This document shows positions 55,539-64,000 of a DNA stretch of 64,000 bases, piece by piece. The DNA comes from CAWDMN01 sp963803155. Its GTDB lineage: Bacteria > Acidobacteriota > Terriglobia > Versatilivoradales > Versatilivoraceae. The notes under the pieces were generated by a model, which was not told the origin of the DNA, did not search any database, and saw only the letters and a list, made by a program, of their open reading frames with translations. The stretch is from contig CAWDMN010000072.1 in NCBI GenBank assembly GCA_963803155.1, positions 18,213 through 82,212 of the forward strand, read 5' to 3'. The translations under genes were made by a program, and so were the position numbers. The first letter of the stretch is position 1. Each line of letters opens with the position of its first letter.

Positions 55539-58238
55539 TTGAGCTCTGCTCAACTCAGAATTCCATTTGAACAATTCCAGCTTGAAAATGGGTTGCAGGT
55601 GATTTTGCACCACGATTCCAAGTTGCCCGTGGCCCATGTCAACTTATGGTACCACGTGGGTTCCAAAAACGAGCGGCCCCGCCAGACTGGTTTTGCCCAC
55701 CTTTTTGAGCACTTGATGTTTCAGGGATCCTTGCACGCCGATACTCAATATTTGACGCTGCTTGAAAAAGTAGGCGCCAATCTTCGGGAAGGGGGAGTCA
55801 ATGGGACCACCAGTTTTGATCGGACCAATTATTTTGAGACGGTTCCCCTCGAAGCTTTGGAATATGCACTTTGGTTGGAATCGGACCGGATGGGCTTCCT
55901 GACGGATGCTCTAACCCAGGGAAAGTTGGATAATCAAAGAGACGTAGTGAAAAATGAGCGGCGGCAGAGTTATGAAAATGTTCCCTACGGCCGTTCTCTG
56001 GAGACGATTCTTCAGAACCTTTTCCCCTGGGGACACCCCTATTCCTGGATGGTGATCGGTTCACAGGAAGATTTGGATAGCGCTACCCTGGAGGACTTTA
56101 AGAATTTTTTCAAAACATTTTATACTCCGAATAATTGCAGTCTGGTGGTGGCGGGGGATATCGATTTCCCCCAGACCCGGCGTCTGGTGGAAAAATATTT
56201 TGGTTCCTTCTCTCCGGGTCCCCCTTTAGATCGCCTGAATCTTTGGATCCCGCTTCTTTCAAATAATAAGCGAATCCTGGTGGAAGATAGAGTCCCGCAA
56301 GAACGTCTCTATTTGATTTGGAGCACACCCCCTTATTTTCAATCGGGCGATGCCGAGTTGGACTTGGCTTCCCGGCTGCTATCGCATGGGAAAAATTCGC
56401 GCCTCTTTAAGACTCTCGTCTATGACCGTCAAATTGCTTCCGATGTTTCTGCCTTTAATTATTCGCTGGAAATTGGCGGATTGTTCGGGGTAGTGGCGAC
56501 AGCACGGCCTGGCCAGGATATTAGAAAAATTGAAGATGTCATCCGGGAAGAGCTGTCGCGATTTGCGCAAGAGGGGCCGACCGAAGAGGAGCTGGAAAGA
56601 GAGAAGGCCAAACATGAATTCGATTTTGTCAGCGGCTTGGAACGTTTGGGGGGCTTTGGTGGCAAAGCCGATTTGTTGAACCAATACAACACCTACCTGG
56701 GCTCTCCCGATCAATTTCTGGAAGATTATGAGCGCTACGGCCGCGTGACTGGCCCGATGCTGGCGGATATCGCGGACTTATGGTTAGTACAAAAACCGCG
56801 TTTATCCATTCTCTTTGCTCCGGCCAAAGGTGTCCGTCCCTCTGTTGCGGAGCCTGATCGTGGCCAGATTCCTGCCATGGGTCCCCCAAAAAGTTGTCGG
56901 GTTCCCGCCATCCAGTGCCATCAACTTCCCAACGGATTGAAGCTCATGGTCTCTGAGCGGCATGACTTGCCGAAGATATCAGTAGGATTGGTGGTGAATG
57001 CCGGTTCCGCGGCCGATCCCGCGGATTGCTCGGGAACTGCCTTCATGGCGGCGGGGATGCTGGATGAAGGAACGGCAAGACGCTCTGCCCTGGAAGTCCA
57101 AGCAGAGCTGGATCGGATGGGCAGCATCCTCCAAGTTTACGCGGAAACTGAAATTTCCAGGATTAGTGTGGAATGTCTGAGCTCACATTTGCGCCCTACC
57201 CTGGAAATTATGGCGGATGTGATCTTGAATCCCGCCTTTCCAGAGGAGGAATTGGAGCGCCTGAGGAAACGCCGCCTGGATGCCATTTTACAGGAAAAAC
57301 ATAATCCCGCCGCCATTGCTCGGAAAGCTTTTCGTCGAAATCTGTTTGGATCCGAGCACCCGCTGGGAAAGGAAACGGGCGGAACGGAATTCTCCATCCG
57401 AGGTCTGCGAGTCCCGGAGTTGCGTGAGTTTTATCATTCTTTTTGGCGGCCTAATCTTGGCACGCTAGTTTTTGTCGGCGACATCACCATGGGAGAGTCT
57501 TTAAGATTGGCCGAACAATATTTCGGCGATTGGCCGAAAGGGGAACGGAATCCCTTACCGCTCTCCTCTCCACAAATCCCGCATCGAGTGAGATTCGGTC
57601 TGATTGAGCGCCAGGATGCTCCGCAATCGCAGATTCGTGTGGGTGGATTGGGACCCAGCCGTCTGACTCAGGATTTTTGCGCCATCGAACTAATGAATTC
57701 CATTTTGGGGGGATCCTTTTCCAGTCGGCTGAACCTGAATTTGCGGGAGGATAAGGGGTTCACCTATGGGGCATTTTCCTCCTTTTCCTATGGCCGGCAG
57801 TACGGTCTTTGGGTTTGCGGGGCGGCTGTTCATACTCAATTCACCCTGGAATCGTTGCGGGAACTCTTTCAAGAGCTTAAAACAATTCAGCGGGACCAGC
57901 CCATTTCCGAGGATGAACTGGCCATGGCCAAGATCAATCTGATTCAAGGGTATGCCCAGCGCTTCGAGACGTTGGACCGGCTGATGGATCAGATTGCGGA
58001 ACTGGCTGCCTTCCAACTGCCCGTAGAAGCTATGGAAGAATTCCCCGCCTCTTTGGCAAAGGTGAGTCTAGACGAGGTGAGAAATGCCGCTCAACAATAT
58101 TTGGACCTGAAACAATTGAACTGTGTCGTTGTGGGTGATCTAGACAAAATTGAAGGAGAGATACGCCAGTCAGATTTTGGAGAAGTAATGATTTGTGATG
58201 TGGAGGGGAATCCGCTTCCCTCCCCAACGGGCGAGTGA
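55539..58238 (+). CDS. M16 family zinc peptidase, two-domain form
   Basis: 899 residues from a TTG with TGAGGAGA 6 bases upstream. The N-terminal half carries the inverted zinc motif H54-LF-E57-H58 and the downstream third ligand in VVKNERRQSYENVPY. The C-terminal half repeats the fold but lacks HxxEH (GTAFMAAGMLDEGT at the equivalent place). One active and one inactive half form the clam-shaped chamber of this family. No signal peptide is visible from the TTG start. Substrates are usually short peptides. It is followed by unassigned sequence and then an HDOD signalling pair. Confidence 0.93.
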   Translation: MSSAQLRIPFEQFQLENGLQVILHHDSKLPVAHVNLWYHVGSKNERPRQTGFAHLFEHLMFQGSLHADTQYLTLLEKVGANLREGGVNGTTSFDRTNYFETVPLEALEYALWLESDRMGFLTDALTQGKLDNQRDVVKNERRQSYENVPYGRSLETILQNLFPWGHPYSWMVIGSQEDLDSATLEDFKNFFKTFYTPNNCSLVVAGDIDFPQTRRLVEKYFGSFSPGPPLDRLNLWIPLLSNNKRILVEDRVPQERLYLIWSTPPYFQSGDAELDLASRLLSHGKNSRLFKTLVYDRQIASDVSAFNYSLEIGGLFGVVATARPGQDIRKIEDVIREELSRFAQEGPTEEELEREKAKHEFDFVSGLERLGGFGGKADLLNQYNTYLGSPDQFLEDYERYGRVTGPMLADIADLWLVQKPRLSILFAPAKGVRPSVAEPDRGQIPAMGPPKSCRVPAIQCHQLPNGLKLMVSERHDLPKISVGLVVNAGSAADPADCSGTAFMAAGMLDEGTARRSALEVQAELDRMGSILQVYAETEISRISVECLSSHLRPTLEIMADVILNPAFPEEELERLRKRRLDAILQEKHNPAAIARKAFRRNLFGSEHPLGKETGGTEFSIRGLRVPELREFYHSFWRPNLGTLVFVGDITMGESLRLAEQYFGDWPKGERNPLPLSSPQIPHRVRFGLIERQDAPQSQIRVGGLGPSRLTQDFCAIELMNSILGGSFSSRLNLNLREDKGFTYGAFSSFSYGRQYGLWVCGAAVHTQFTLESLRELFQELKTIQRDQPISEDELAMAKINLIQGYAQRFETLDRLMDQIAELAAFQLPVEAMEEFPASLAKVSLDEVRNAAQQYLDLKQLNCVVVGDLDKIEGEIRQSDFGEVMICDVEGNPLPSPTGE

Positions 58239-58481
58239 CGTAGACGAGCGATGGATTGATTGCCGATTGGAGTCCGCCCTTTTCCCGCTGAAAAACCTGC
58301 CACGGGAGGAGTGTGGATCGAGCTTATTACCTTTGAGTCTGAACCGCACTCCTCGATGCTTTCCCTCGGACTGGAGCAGATGCGCTCATCCCTCGCTGCC
58401 CAAAGTTTCATGCAGAGCCAACCAGGAGTGACGATATACCTCGATATTCGCGTCGAATTTTTTTTTAAATCCTTCGATTGA

Positions 58482-58673
58482 TTGCTTTCTCTTCCGAAAA
58501 TATTAAGGATTTTGCGGCATGCAGCCGAAATGATGCACGAGGAAATTCGCATCGATTATTTCCGTGTAAACTCCAATCAGCTATATGTGGCCAAATTTGT
58601 CTTCATAGACCATGTTCGCGGGCGATGGGCGCTGGCAGTAGGCGGAAAAAGAAAGATTCTGAGTTTGATCTGA
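58482..58673 (+). CDS. Small basic protein, doubtful
   Basis: 63 codons from TTG: MLSLPKILRILRHAAEMMHE and a beta-rich second half (VNSNQLYVAKFVFIDH, RGRWALAVGGKRKIL). The sequence has the look of a real small protein and ends 19 bases before the next gene, but the start lacks a ribosome site. I do not recognise it. Confidence 0.35.
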   Translation: MLSLPKILRILRHAAEMMHEEIRIDYFRVNSNQLYVAKFVFIDHVRGRWALAVGGKRKILSLI

Positions 58674-58692
58674 AGCGGAGGACAGGACAATC

Positions 58693-59040
58693 ATGGGGAA
58701 GATAGATCTCACTGAACTGAAACCTGGAATGGTTTTGTCGGCGGATGTCGCATTATCCAGCATTGGTCTGCTGTTGGCAGCTGGGGAAGCGGTTACGGAG
58801 AAGCATATCAATATTTTCCGCAAATGGGGAGTTCCGCAAGTGGAAGTCAAAGGTGTGACGCGCGATGAGATCCAAGTTAAGCAAATGGAGCAATGGGATG
58901 CTGAGATTCTACAAAAAGCGGACAAGAGAGTATCTGATTTATTTTGCCGGACGAGTCTTGAAAACCCTTTTATCAGTGAGTTAAAGCGCCTCTGTTTGGT
59001 TCGACTTGTAGAACGGCGTGCCGGGGGGCACAGTTCATGA
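58693..59040 (+). CDS. Small protein preceding the HDOD gene, DUF3391-like
   Basis: 115 residues; ribosome site AGGACAGGA. The first part, IDLTELKPGMVLSADVALSSIGLLLAAGEAVTEKHINIFRKWGV, resembles the DUF3391/SAF-like lead domain found in HD-GYP and HDOD proteins. There is no HD domain of its own. Its stop overlaps the HDOD start (ATGA), so the two are translationally coupled. Expected role is signal transduction; details unknown. Confidence 0.75.
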   Translation: MGKIDLTELKPGMVLSADVALSSIGLLLAAGEAVTEKHINIFRKWGVPQVEVKGVTRDEIQVKQMEQWDAEILQKADKRVSDLFCRTSLENPFISELKRLCLVRLVERRAGGHSS

Positions 59041-59424
59041 TCACGGCGGAAGAGGTTATAAAGGACAAAGTGAATCTACCAACATTGCCGGCCATCTTCA
59101 CCCAGCTCAACGAAGCAGTTAATAATCCTCGCATGTCTATTGCCGATATTGGCAGGATCATCAGTGGAGACGTGGGGCTCAGCACCCGTTTGTTGAGGAT
59201 TGCCAATAGCGCGATGTATGGCTTTCCCACAAAGATCGACACGATCTCCCGTGCCGTTACGATCATCGGCACCCAGCAATTGCGTGATTTGGCCCTGGCC
59301 ACGGTCGTCCTGAAGTTTTTCAAGGGGATTCCGCATAGTTTGATGGATTTGGAAAAGTTCTGGCAGCATAGCGTGGCCTGTGGGATCACCGCCCGCATCA
59401 TGGCGACATATCGTCGCGAGCCCA
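59037..59424 (+). pseudogene. HDOD domain protein, 3' end lost at an IS fragment
   Basis: About 129 residues of HDOD survive: LPTLPAIFTQLNEAVNNP, DVGLSTRLLRIANSAMYG and FWQHSVACGITARIMATYRR. After REPNV the frame runs into antisense transposase DNA (ARAWSVGASLSRA). A complete domain is about 200 residues. It is cut between the HDOD core helices, so the product is probably non-functional or the join is artificial. Confidence 0.85.
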
Positions 59425-59788
59425 ACGTGGCCAGGGCCCGGGCCTGGAGCGTCGGCGCAAGCTTAAGCCGGGCTTCGATCCCCGGCCAGTCGGCCACGAA
59501 TGGGTGAGGCCGCGTATCCCAGTTCCGGGCCCTTTTCAGGTCCGAAGGGAATTGGCCCATCTTGAGATACTTCCTGGCCGTGTTCCGGTGCATCCGACGC
59601 GGAGCGCCGCCACCTCTATGCAACCGAGCTTGGTCATTTCCTCGCGCAATCGTCTCACCTGCTGGTCTGTGACCCGGGCCATGGCAACGCCTTCCTGCGC
59701 CCACTTGGTCGCAGCTCAAACGTGTCATGAATACGCCCGGTTCAGCGCTACCCATGCACTGGTGTAGTTGTCGCTGACGCACTCCACA
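59425..59788 (-). mobile_element. IS21-type fragment, 5' part of istA and left end
   Basis: On the minus strand the ATG at 59,682 begins MARVTDQQVRRLREEMTKLG, continues as a helix-turn-helix, and after a one-base change gives MHRNTARKYLKMGQFPSDLK, then RPHPFVADWPGIEARL. This is the N-terminal part of IstA. The frame is broken near 59,605. Upstream, the outer end reads TGTGGAGTGCGTCAGCGACA (59,788 inward), consistent with an IS21 terminus starting TG. The rest of istA, all of istB and the other end are absent. Confidence 0.8.
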
Positions 59789-59792
59789 TAGT

Positions 59793-60425
59793 GTCGTCGC
59801 CCCAGACCGGGCCTATTCCATCCGGCTGATGACGGCCCTCAAGGGCCTCGGGAGGCGGTGGGCGGCCCAGACCACCATCGACCGCTGCGAGGACGAGGAA
59901 CTTCTCCGCCTCGCGCGGGAGGCGGGCTGCGTCTACCTCTTCGTGGGCCTGGAGACCTTCACGGATGCGGGCCTCGCCGCAGCGGGCAAGCCGTGCAACC
60001 GGGTTTCGGAGTACCGGGCGGCGATCGCAGCCATGCACCGGCAGGGCATTTGCATCCAAGCCGGGGTGATCTTCGGGCTGGACAGCGACACCAAGGAGGT
60101 CTTCGCAGAGACCCTCGAAGCGTGCGAATCCCTCGGCATCGACGGGGTGACCGCAAGCATCCTGACGCCCTTCCCCGGAACGCCCATCTACCAGGACATG
60201 AAGCGGGACGGCCGCCTCCGGAGCGAGGACTGGTCCTGGTTCAACGGCAAGACGCGGGTGGCCTTCACGCCCCGGGGCATGACGGCGGAGGAGCTCCTGG
60301 CGGGCTTCCAATGGTTCCGGTCGCGGTTCCACGCCCTCCCTTCCCTGTTTCGGCGGATGGCCGTGTCCCGGGCCAACCCGGCCTACACCCTGCTCCTGAA
60401 CCTCGGCTACCGGTGGTCGATCTAG
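59793..60425 (+). pseudogene. Radical SAM protein, 3' half only
   Basis: The frame is open from the IS boundary: VVAPDRAYSIRLM, then WAAQTTIDRC, LRLAREAGCVYLFVGLETF, GICIQAGVIFGLDSDTKEVF and SILTPFPGTPIYQDM. These are the later strands of a B12-binding/radical SAM barrel and a C-terminal helical part. The CxxxCxxC motif would lie upstream and is missing. GC content is far above that of the genes left of 59,424. Confidence 0.8.
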
Positions 60426-60526
60426 GGTTCCATCCGCGGAGAAGATCCAGGTCAAGTGCCCGGTTAACCCTACCGACGAAGAAGGCCTAACGTTCAAAAG
60501 CCAGGGATCGGGGCCAGATCCTTGCC

Positions 60527-61265
60527 TCAAAGGTTCCGGGCCGCCTGGACCAGGAACAGCGCCAGGTCGGTCTCGTCCACCCCGAGCTGGGGCAGGCCTC
60601 TCAGGAAGGCCGGCTGGGCGGTGCGGTCGTCCACCGGCACCGGCCCCAGGGCGCGCAGGCGCTCCAGGACGGCCTTGAGGTTGAGGTGCCGGAGGGCTTG
60701 ATTCGGCGCCGAGGCACTGGAAACTGAGCCGGGATTCGTAGAGCATGATCCCGGGCAGGCCGCCGGTGCGCACCACCAGGATGTAGGATTCCCGGCTGGT
60801 GGACACCTGCTCGGTGACCTTCTCCACCTTTTTGCTGATGGAGAGGCCCCCGGTCGCCAGGGCCCGGCCCAGGGAGAACTTGCGCTCCGTGGTCTTGACC
60901 ACCTCGGCTGGGACGGCGGTCCGGAAGCCGGGCTGGAGCAGGGCGAGGGTGGCGGACGGACAATCATGGCGGGTTCCGCGCCCGTCCGTGACGGTGAACC
61001 CCGCGTCGGTCCATTCCAGCTGCCGGGCCACGATCCGCTGGGCGTCCGAAGGAATCTGCCGCACCTCGGCCGCGAAGGTCCGGAACCCGAGCGCTTCCAG
61101 TCCCGCCGCCAGACGCCGGGCCTCGGCTTCGGGGGCCTGGCGCACCAGCACCCTCGGCAGCACCCCGGCGCAACGGGACCGCACCTCCATCATGGCCAGG
61201 CCGCAAAGCGCCGCGGCCTGCTGCATGGCGGTGGGCTTCGGGAGGCCTGCCACGGCGATGAACAT
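60527..61265 (-). pseudogene. Unrecognised protein with one frameshift
   Basis: From the ATG at 61,265: MFIAVAGLPKPTAMQQAAAL and so on to VRTGGLPGIMLYESRLSFQC. The continuation QALRHLNLKAVLERLRALGP to the stop at 60,527 is in another frame, with the change near 60,695. Restored length is about 245 residues. No family is recognised. A conserved lysine-rich segment (SISKKVEKVTEQV) stands in the middle. Very GC rich. Confidence 0.6.
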
Positions 61266-61492
61266 GGCTGAAGTCTAACTCAAAAGAAGCCAAGCCCGCG
61301 CCTCAGGGCCATGGCCTTGTCCAGCGGCAGACGGAGTAACGTCCAGGGCAAAAGTTGCAGCAGGTTCCTGCAAAATTAGCTGGAATTTCCCATGGTCTCC
61401 GCGGACCAATATCTGATCGAAATGGACGACGGCTTCGATTTCAAGGTCAGGATCGTCCCGAGAGCCCATGGACGAGGGGTAGAGTCCAAGGA

Positions 61493-63202
61493 TTACTGGC
61501 GCATTGGGACAGGAATATCCTGTTTTGTGGTGTCAGGCCCGGTCCGAAGGCTGGACCAGTGCGGCAAGTCGTCTCTTCGGGCGGATGCATCCCGTACGTG
61601 AGTCAGAAGCTGGGCACGGTTCATGGTTCGTTGATCAGCAGATAGACGTGCGATCTGCTTGGCCAAGTCGAATGTGTAACCTTTCACGTTTTCAATCGCA
61701 TTCCGGTAGCCCAAATCATCCGCGACCAGGGGCAGGCTCAGGTTCTTTACACCCTGGCTGGCAAACAGGTTGGACAGGTGCTGGTAATCGCGGGCCACCT
61801 CAAGGCCAACCTGGCGCGGGAAGTTTACGCCCCGTTGAGCCGCCAGACTGCCCATCGATGACGGCAGAATCTGCGGCTTGATTCTGAATGAGGTGAAGAT
61901 CCCCGGCGGACCGAATACAGGGACGCCAGCGACTATGACGGCGAGTGTGTCGCGATCCTCGCAGTGGAAGAGGGCTTCCAAGGGGCTCAGGCCGGGGAAT
62001 GGGTTCCTGAGGATGAAGAAATCTCCAAAGAATCCGGGGACTATCTGGCCGGCCTTGATCTTCAGCGCAGCGGCAGGATTGGCCGTGATCATCCGGTAGA
62101 TGGCGAATCCGCCATGGAAGATCGAGGCATTGGAAAAAGAATTTGGCAAATTTTGCTTCTTCCCAGACATGCTTTGAACCGCTTGGGCTCCAGTCCGATC
62201 CCAAGCAGACGTTCACCCCGTTGCAAGCGAAGGCGGGAGCGAATGCGTCGCTTATACAGCAGCAAGTTGGAAACGGGGGACCAGACCAACCCGATGTTGT
62301 GGATCTGCAAAGGAAGTCCATGGTTGGGCCATCCCAGGGGTCGATACCGCAGCCATGGATCAGGTTGATGTTCGTCCGGCGCACCGGATCCACTTGGAGG
62401 GTCTGCAAAGTCGTCATGAACTCCTGGAATTCTTTGCGGAATAACGCATCGACCCCTCGCGCCTTCAAGGCAGCGCCCGATCGGCCTTCGGCGAGGTGAA
62501 CCAAAATCCCACGGACCCTACCGCCCGTGTAGGTCTGCTGGTAAGTCTCGTGAGAATCCGAGCTGGACAGCCGGATTCCATCCCGTCGTATCCTGGCCGG
62601 CTTGGCCCGCAGGTGCAGGATCGGGTTTGAAGAAGTCCACCTGGGGAATCCACCTTGCCTCCTTCCTTGAATCCCATATCCTCCGCCACCCCGGTGTTGC
62701 GCACCAGCACATGCCGCCGAGGAATCAAGGCACCGGCGGTCAAACTGACGTCCTCCTGGAGTGCCGTAGTGCCTCCCGCCACCGCCTGAAGTTCAGCAAA
62801 ACACTGGAATGCCTCGCCGATGATCGGTCCCGAGGTCGCATCAGACAGCTTGTCCTGCCAGTGTTCACGGACAAATTTGATGGGACTTGAAATGGCGGCG
62901 AGGTATTCGGGATTGGCGCGCCACTCAAAACGGTTGTCCGGCATCATACGGGCCGGGGCTGCTCCACATCGGGAGCAGGTTGTAATCGGCATGTGCGTGG
63001 AGGTCTATGAAACCAGGGAAAATGAAACAATCCTCGCCAGGCTCGAACAAGATGAAATTTTCATGTATCGGGCACTGGCCCTTGGTGACGGATTGGATAA
63101 GGCCATCCGTTACAATAAAAGGACCTCCCCATGGCAGGCCTTGCCTTCGGCATCGACCAGGTTTCCACGAACAACCAGAGAGCCTGATTGCTTCAAGAGC
63201 AT
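61493..63202 (-). pseudogene. Amidohydrolase family gene with many frameshifts
   Basis: It begins at an ATG at 63,202 (GGGAGG upstream). Pieces in several frames make a roughly 570-residue amidohydrolase: FPGFIDLHAHADYNLLPMW (metal-binding HxH), VAGGTTALQEDVSL, NINLIHGCGID, NGVNVCLGSDWSPSGSKHV (metal Asp), and an intact C-terminal run of about 225 residues (FAIYRMITANPAAALKI). I count at least seven frame changes, near 63,110, 62,950, 62,690, 62,545, 62,300, 62,230 and 62,150. Decay or poor consensus quality are both possible. Confidence 0.75.
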
Positions 63203-63746
63203 GTGTGCCTCCCTAGAACAGATCTACCGGGCATTCGAATAGCAGAGCCCGCACAAAAAGGAATCAGAATTCCGGACGCAGCCCTCGCAGCGGTCAAAAG
63301 GAGATCTCAGCGCACCTTGCGTGGCTGTTCGGAATCAGCAGTCAAGAGAGCAGGGCAGCTTCATAGGCCAGGCGGCCGGAGTTACCCTTGGGATTCAAGC
63401 GCGGTGTTCAGCCCTTCGACGCTCTCCAGAATCGGCCGGGGTCTGCTCTCCAAAACCAGGCCACCCGATTCGGAAGTCAGACAATAGCAGAACATGAGCG
63501 GACCTGACGGGAATCCCTGGGATTGGGGGCCAAAGGTCTGGGTTGGGCTCGTCTGGGTTCGATGGTGTGTTTCAGTCGGGCGCGGGTGACCGCAGGTCGA
63601 GGGCTGGTATGACGGGCTTCATCGTGTGGGGCCATCTCCCTTTCCTGCAAGGCAGTAGTCTGTGCATCACAACCTACCAGGTTGCCCGCTTAAATCGGCC
63701 AGCCCATGCTGGGCTGCAAGGCCCGCCCCGGGCACGGGAGACTGTC
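63203..63746. other. Spacer of about 540 bp, no gene recognised
   Basis: Short frames exist on both strands but none has family resemblance. It belongs to the same GC-rich, low-integrity tail. Confidence 0.35.
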
Positions 63747-64000
63747 ATGAGGATTCTGATCGTCGGCCTAGGCGGGTTGGGTGGGGTCATCGCCACTCGC
63801 TTGCAGGCCGCCGGGATTTCGGTCCATCTGGCGGTGCGCAGTGCCGAATCAGCGGTCCGTTTGCAGGCCGCCGGCCTCAGGGTGATGGGGCGCGGGAGGC
63901 AGGCTCGGCCACCGCAGCAGTCGTCGCGCCCTTGGAGGCCTACGTCGGCGCTGTGCCGTTCGACTTCATCGTCCTGGCCACAAAGGCCCAGGAACGCGCT
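63747..64000 (+). pseudogene. PanE/ApbA-like 2-dehydropantoate reductase, 5' part, frameshifted
   Basis: MRILIVGLGGLGGVIATRLQ carries the NADP-binding GxGGxG motif of ketopantoate reductases, with GGGAG 6 bases before the ATG. The frame ends its resemblance near LRVMG and continues in another frame as SATAAVVAPLEAYVG and FDFIVLATKAQE. The frame change is near 63,890. The gene runs off the right edge. Confidence 0.7.

Noticed and set aside
59858..60490. Second plus frame (210 codons) over the radical SAM fragment
   Set aside because: It is the high-GC shadow of the real frame; Gly/Arg/Pro-rich with no domain.
1..64000. tRNA, rRNA and CRISPR arrays
   Set aside because: I looked for T-loop strings, 16S/23S segments, and regularly spaced direct repeats and found none that I can support.

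Overview
The window is about 93% one coherent bacterial chromosome segment (1 to about 59,424) of moderate GC. It then changes abruptly to a GC-richer, heavily frameshifted tail (about 59,425 to 64,000). Gene content of the first part points to an uncultured, heterotrophic, didermic bacterium, most likely Acidobacteriota or a close relative. The signs are a DUF6599 protein, a giant propeller-type sensor kinase, secreted DUF5107, glutaminase-like and PD40 proteins, an ETF/ETF-QO/acyl-CoA dehydrogenase operon, and many short regulatory proteins. This placement is inference from family composition; there is no rRNA and I recognised no tRNA.

Layout, left to right. A secreted DUF5107/TPR protein runs off the left edge (minus). 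glnE (plus) converges on a four-gene minus-strand operon, acyl-CoA dehydrogenase > ETF-QO > etfB > etfA, an electron-bifurcation or beta-oxidation type electron transfer module with an odd ETF alpha. A gene-poor stretch follows with two PilZ proteins, a macro-domain deacetylase and ilvE, then an HD-GYP response regulator. This clusters c-di-GMP effectors and a probable phosphodiesterase within 5 kb. Next come a frameshifted GH20-like secreted protein, a ROK sugar kinase, and icd and mdh (TCA cycle). A group of exported small proteins (DUF6599, a pseudopilin-like protein and an LPPGL-repeat protein) leads into a 1349-residue propeller histidine kinase followed by a REC-histidine kinase, then accD-folC, a gamma-glutamyl hydrolase, an MFS pump, two secreted carbohydrate-related proteins, and a frameshifted YhcH-family gene whose best start gives it a Tat-type signal.

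The 42 to 59 kb part holds sppA, a DUF3795 protein, the fluoride pair crcB-DUF190, trmO, a DinB-like protein, a LysE-type exporter, a PD40 propeller protein, a glutaminase-like DUF4965 protein, thiC, a two-domain M16 peptidase and a c-di-GMP/HDOD signalling pair. The HDOD gene is cut at about 59,425 by the 5' end of an IS21-type istA fragment.

Beyond the IS fragment are the 3' half of a radical SAM gene, an unrecognised protein, an amidohydrolase with at least seven frame changes, and the start of a panE-like gene. Composition and gene integrity both change at the IS fragment, so this tail is either a decayed island or a chimeric join. Intergenic DNA carries a four-copy dispersed repeat with a shared head and two alternative tails, several strong palindromes, and short TCAGTGG-type repeats.
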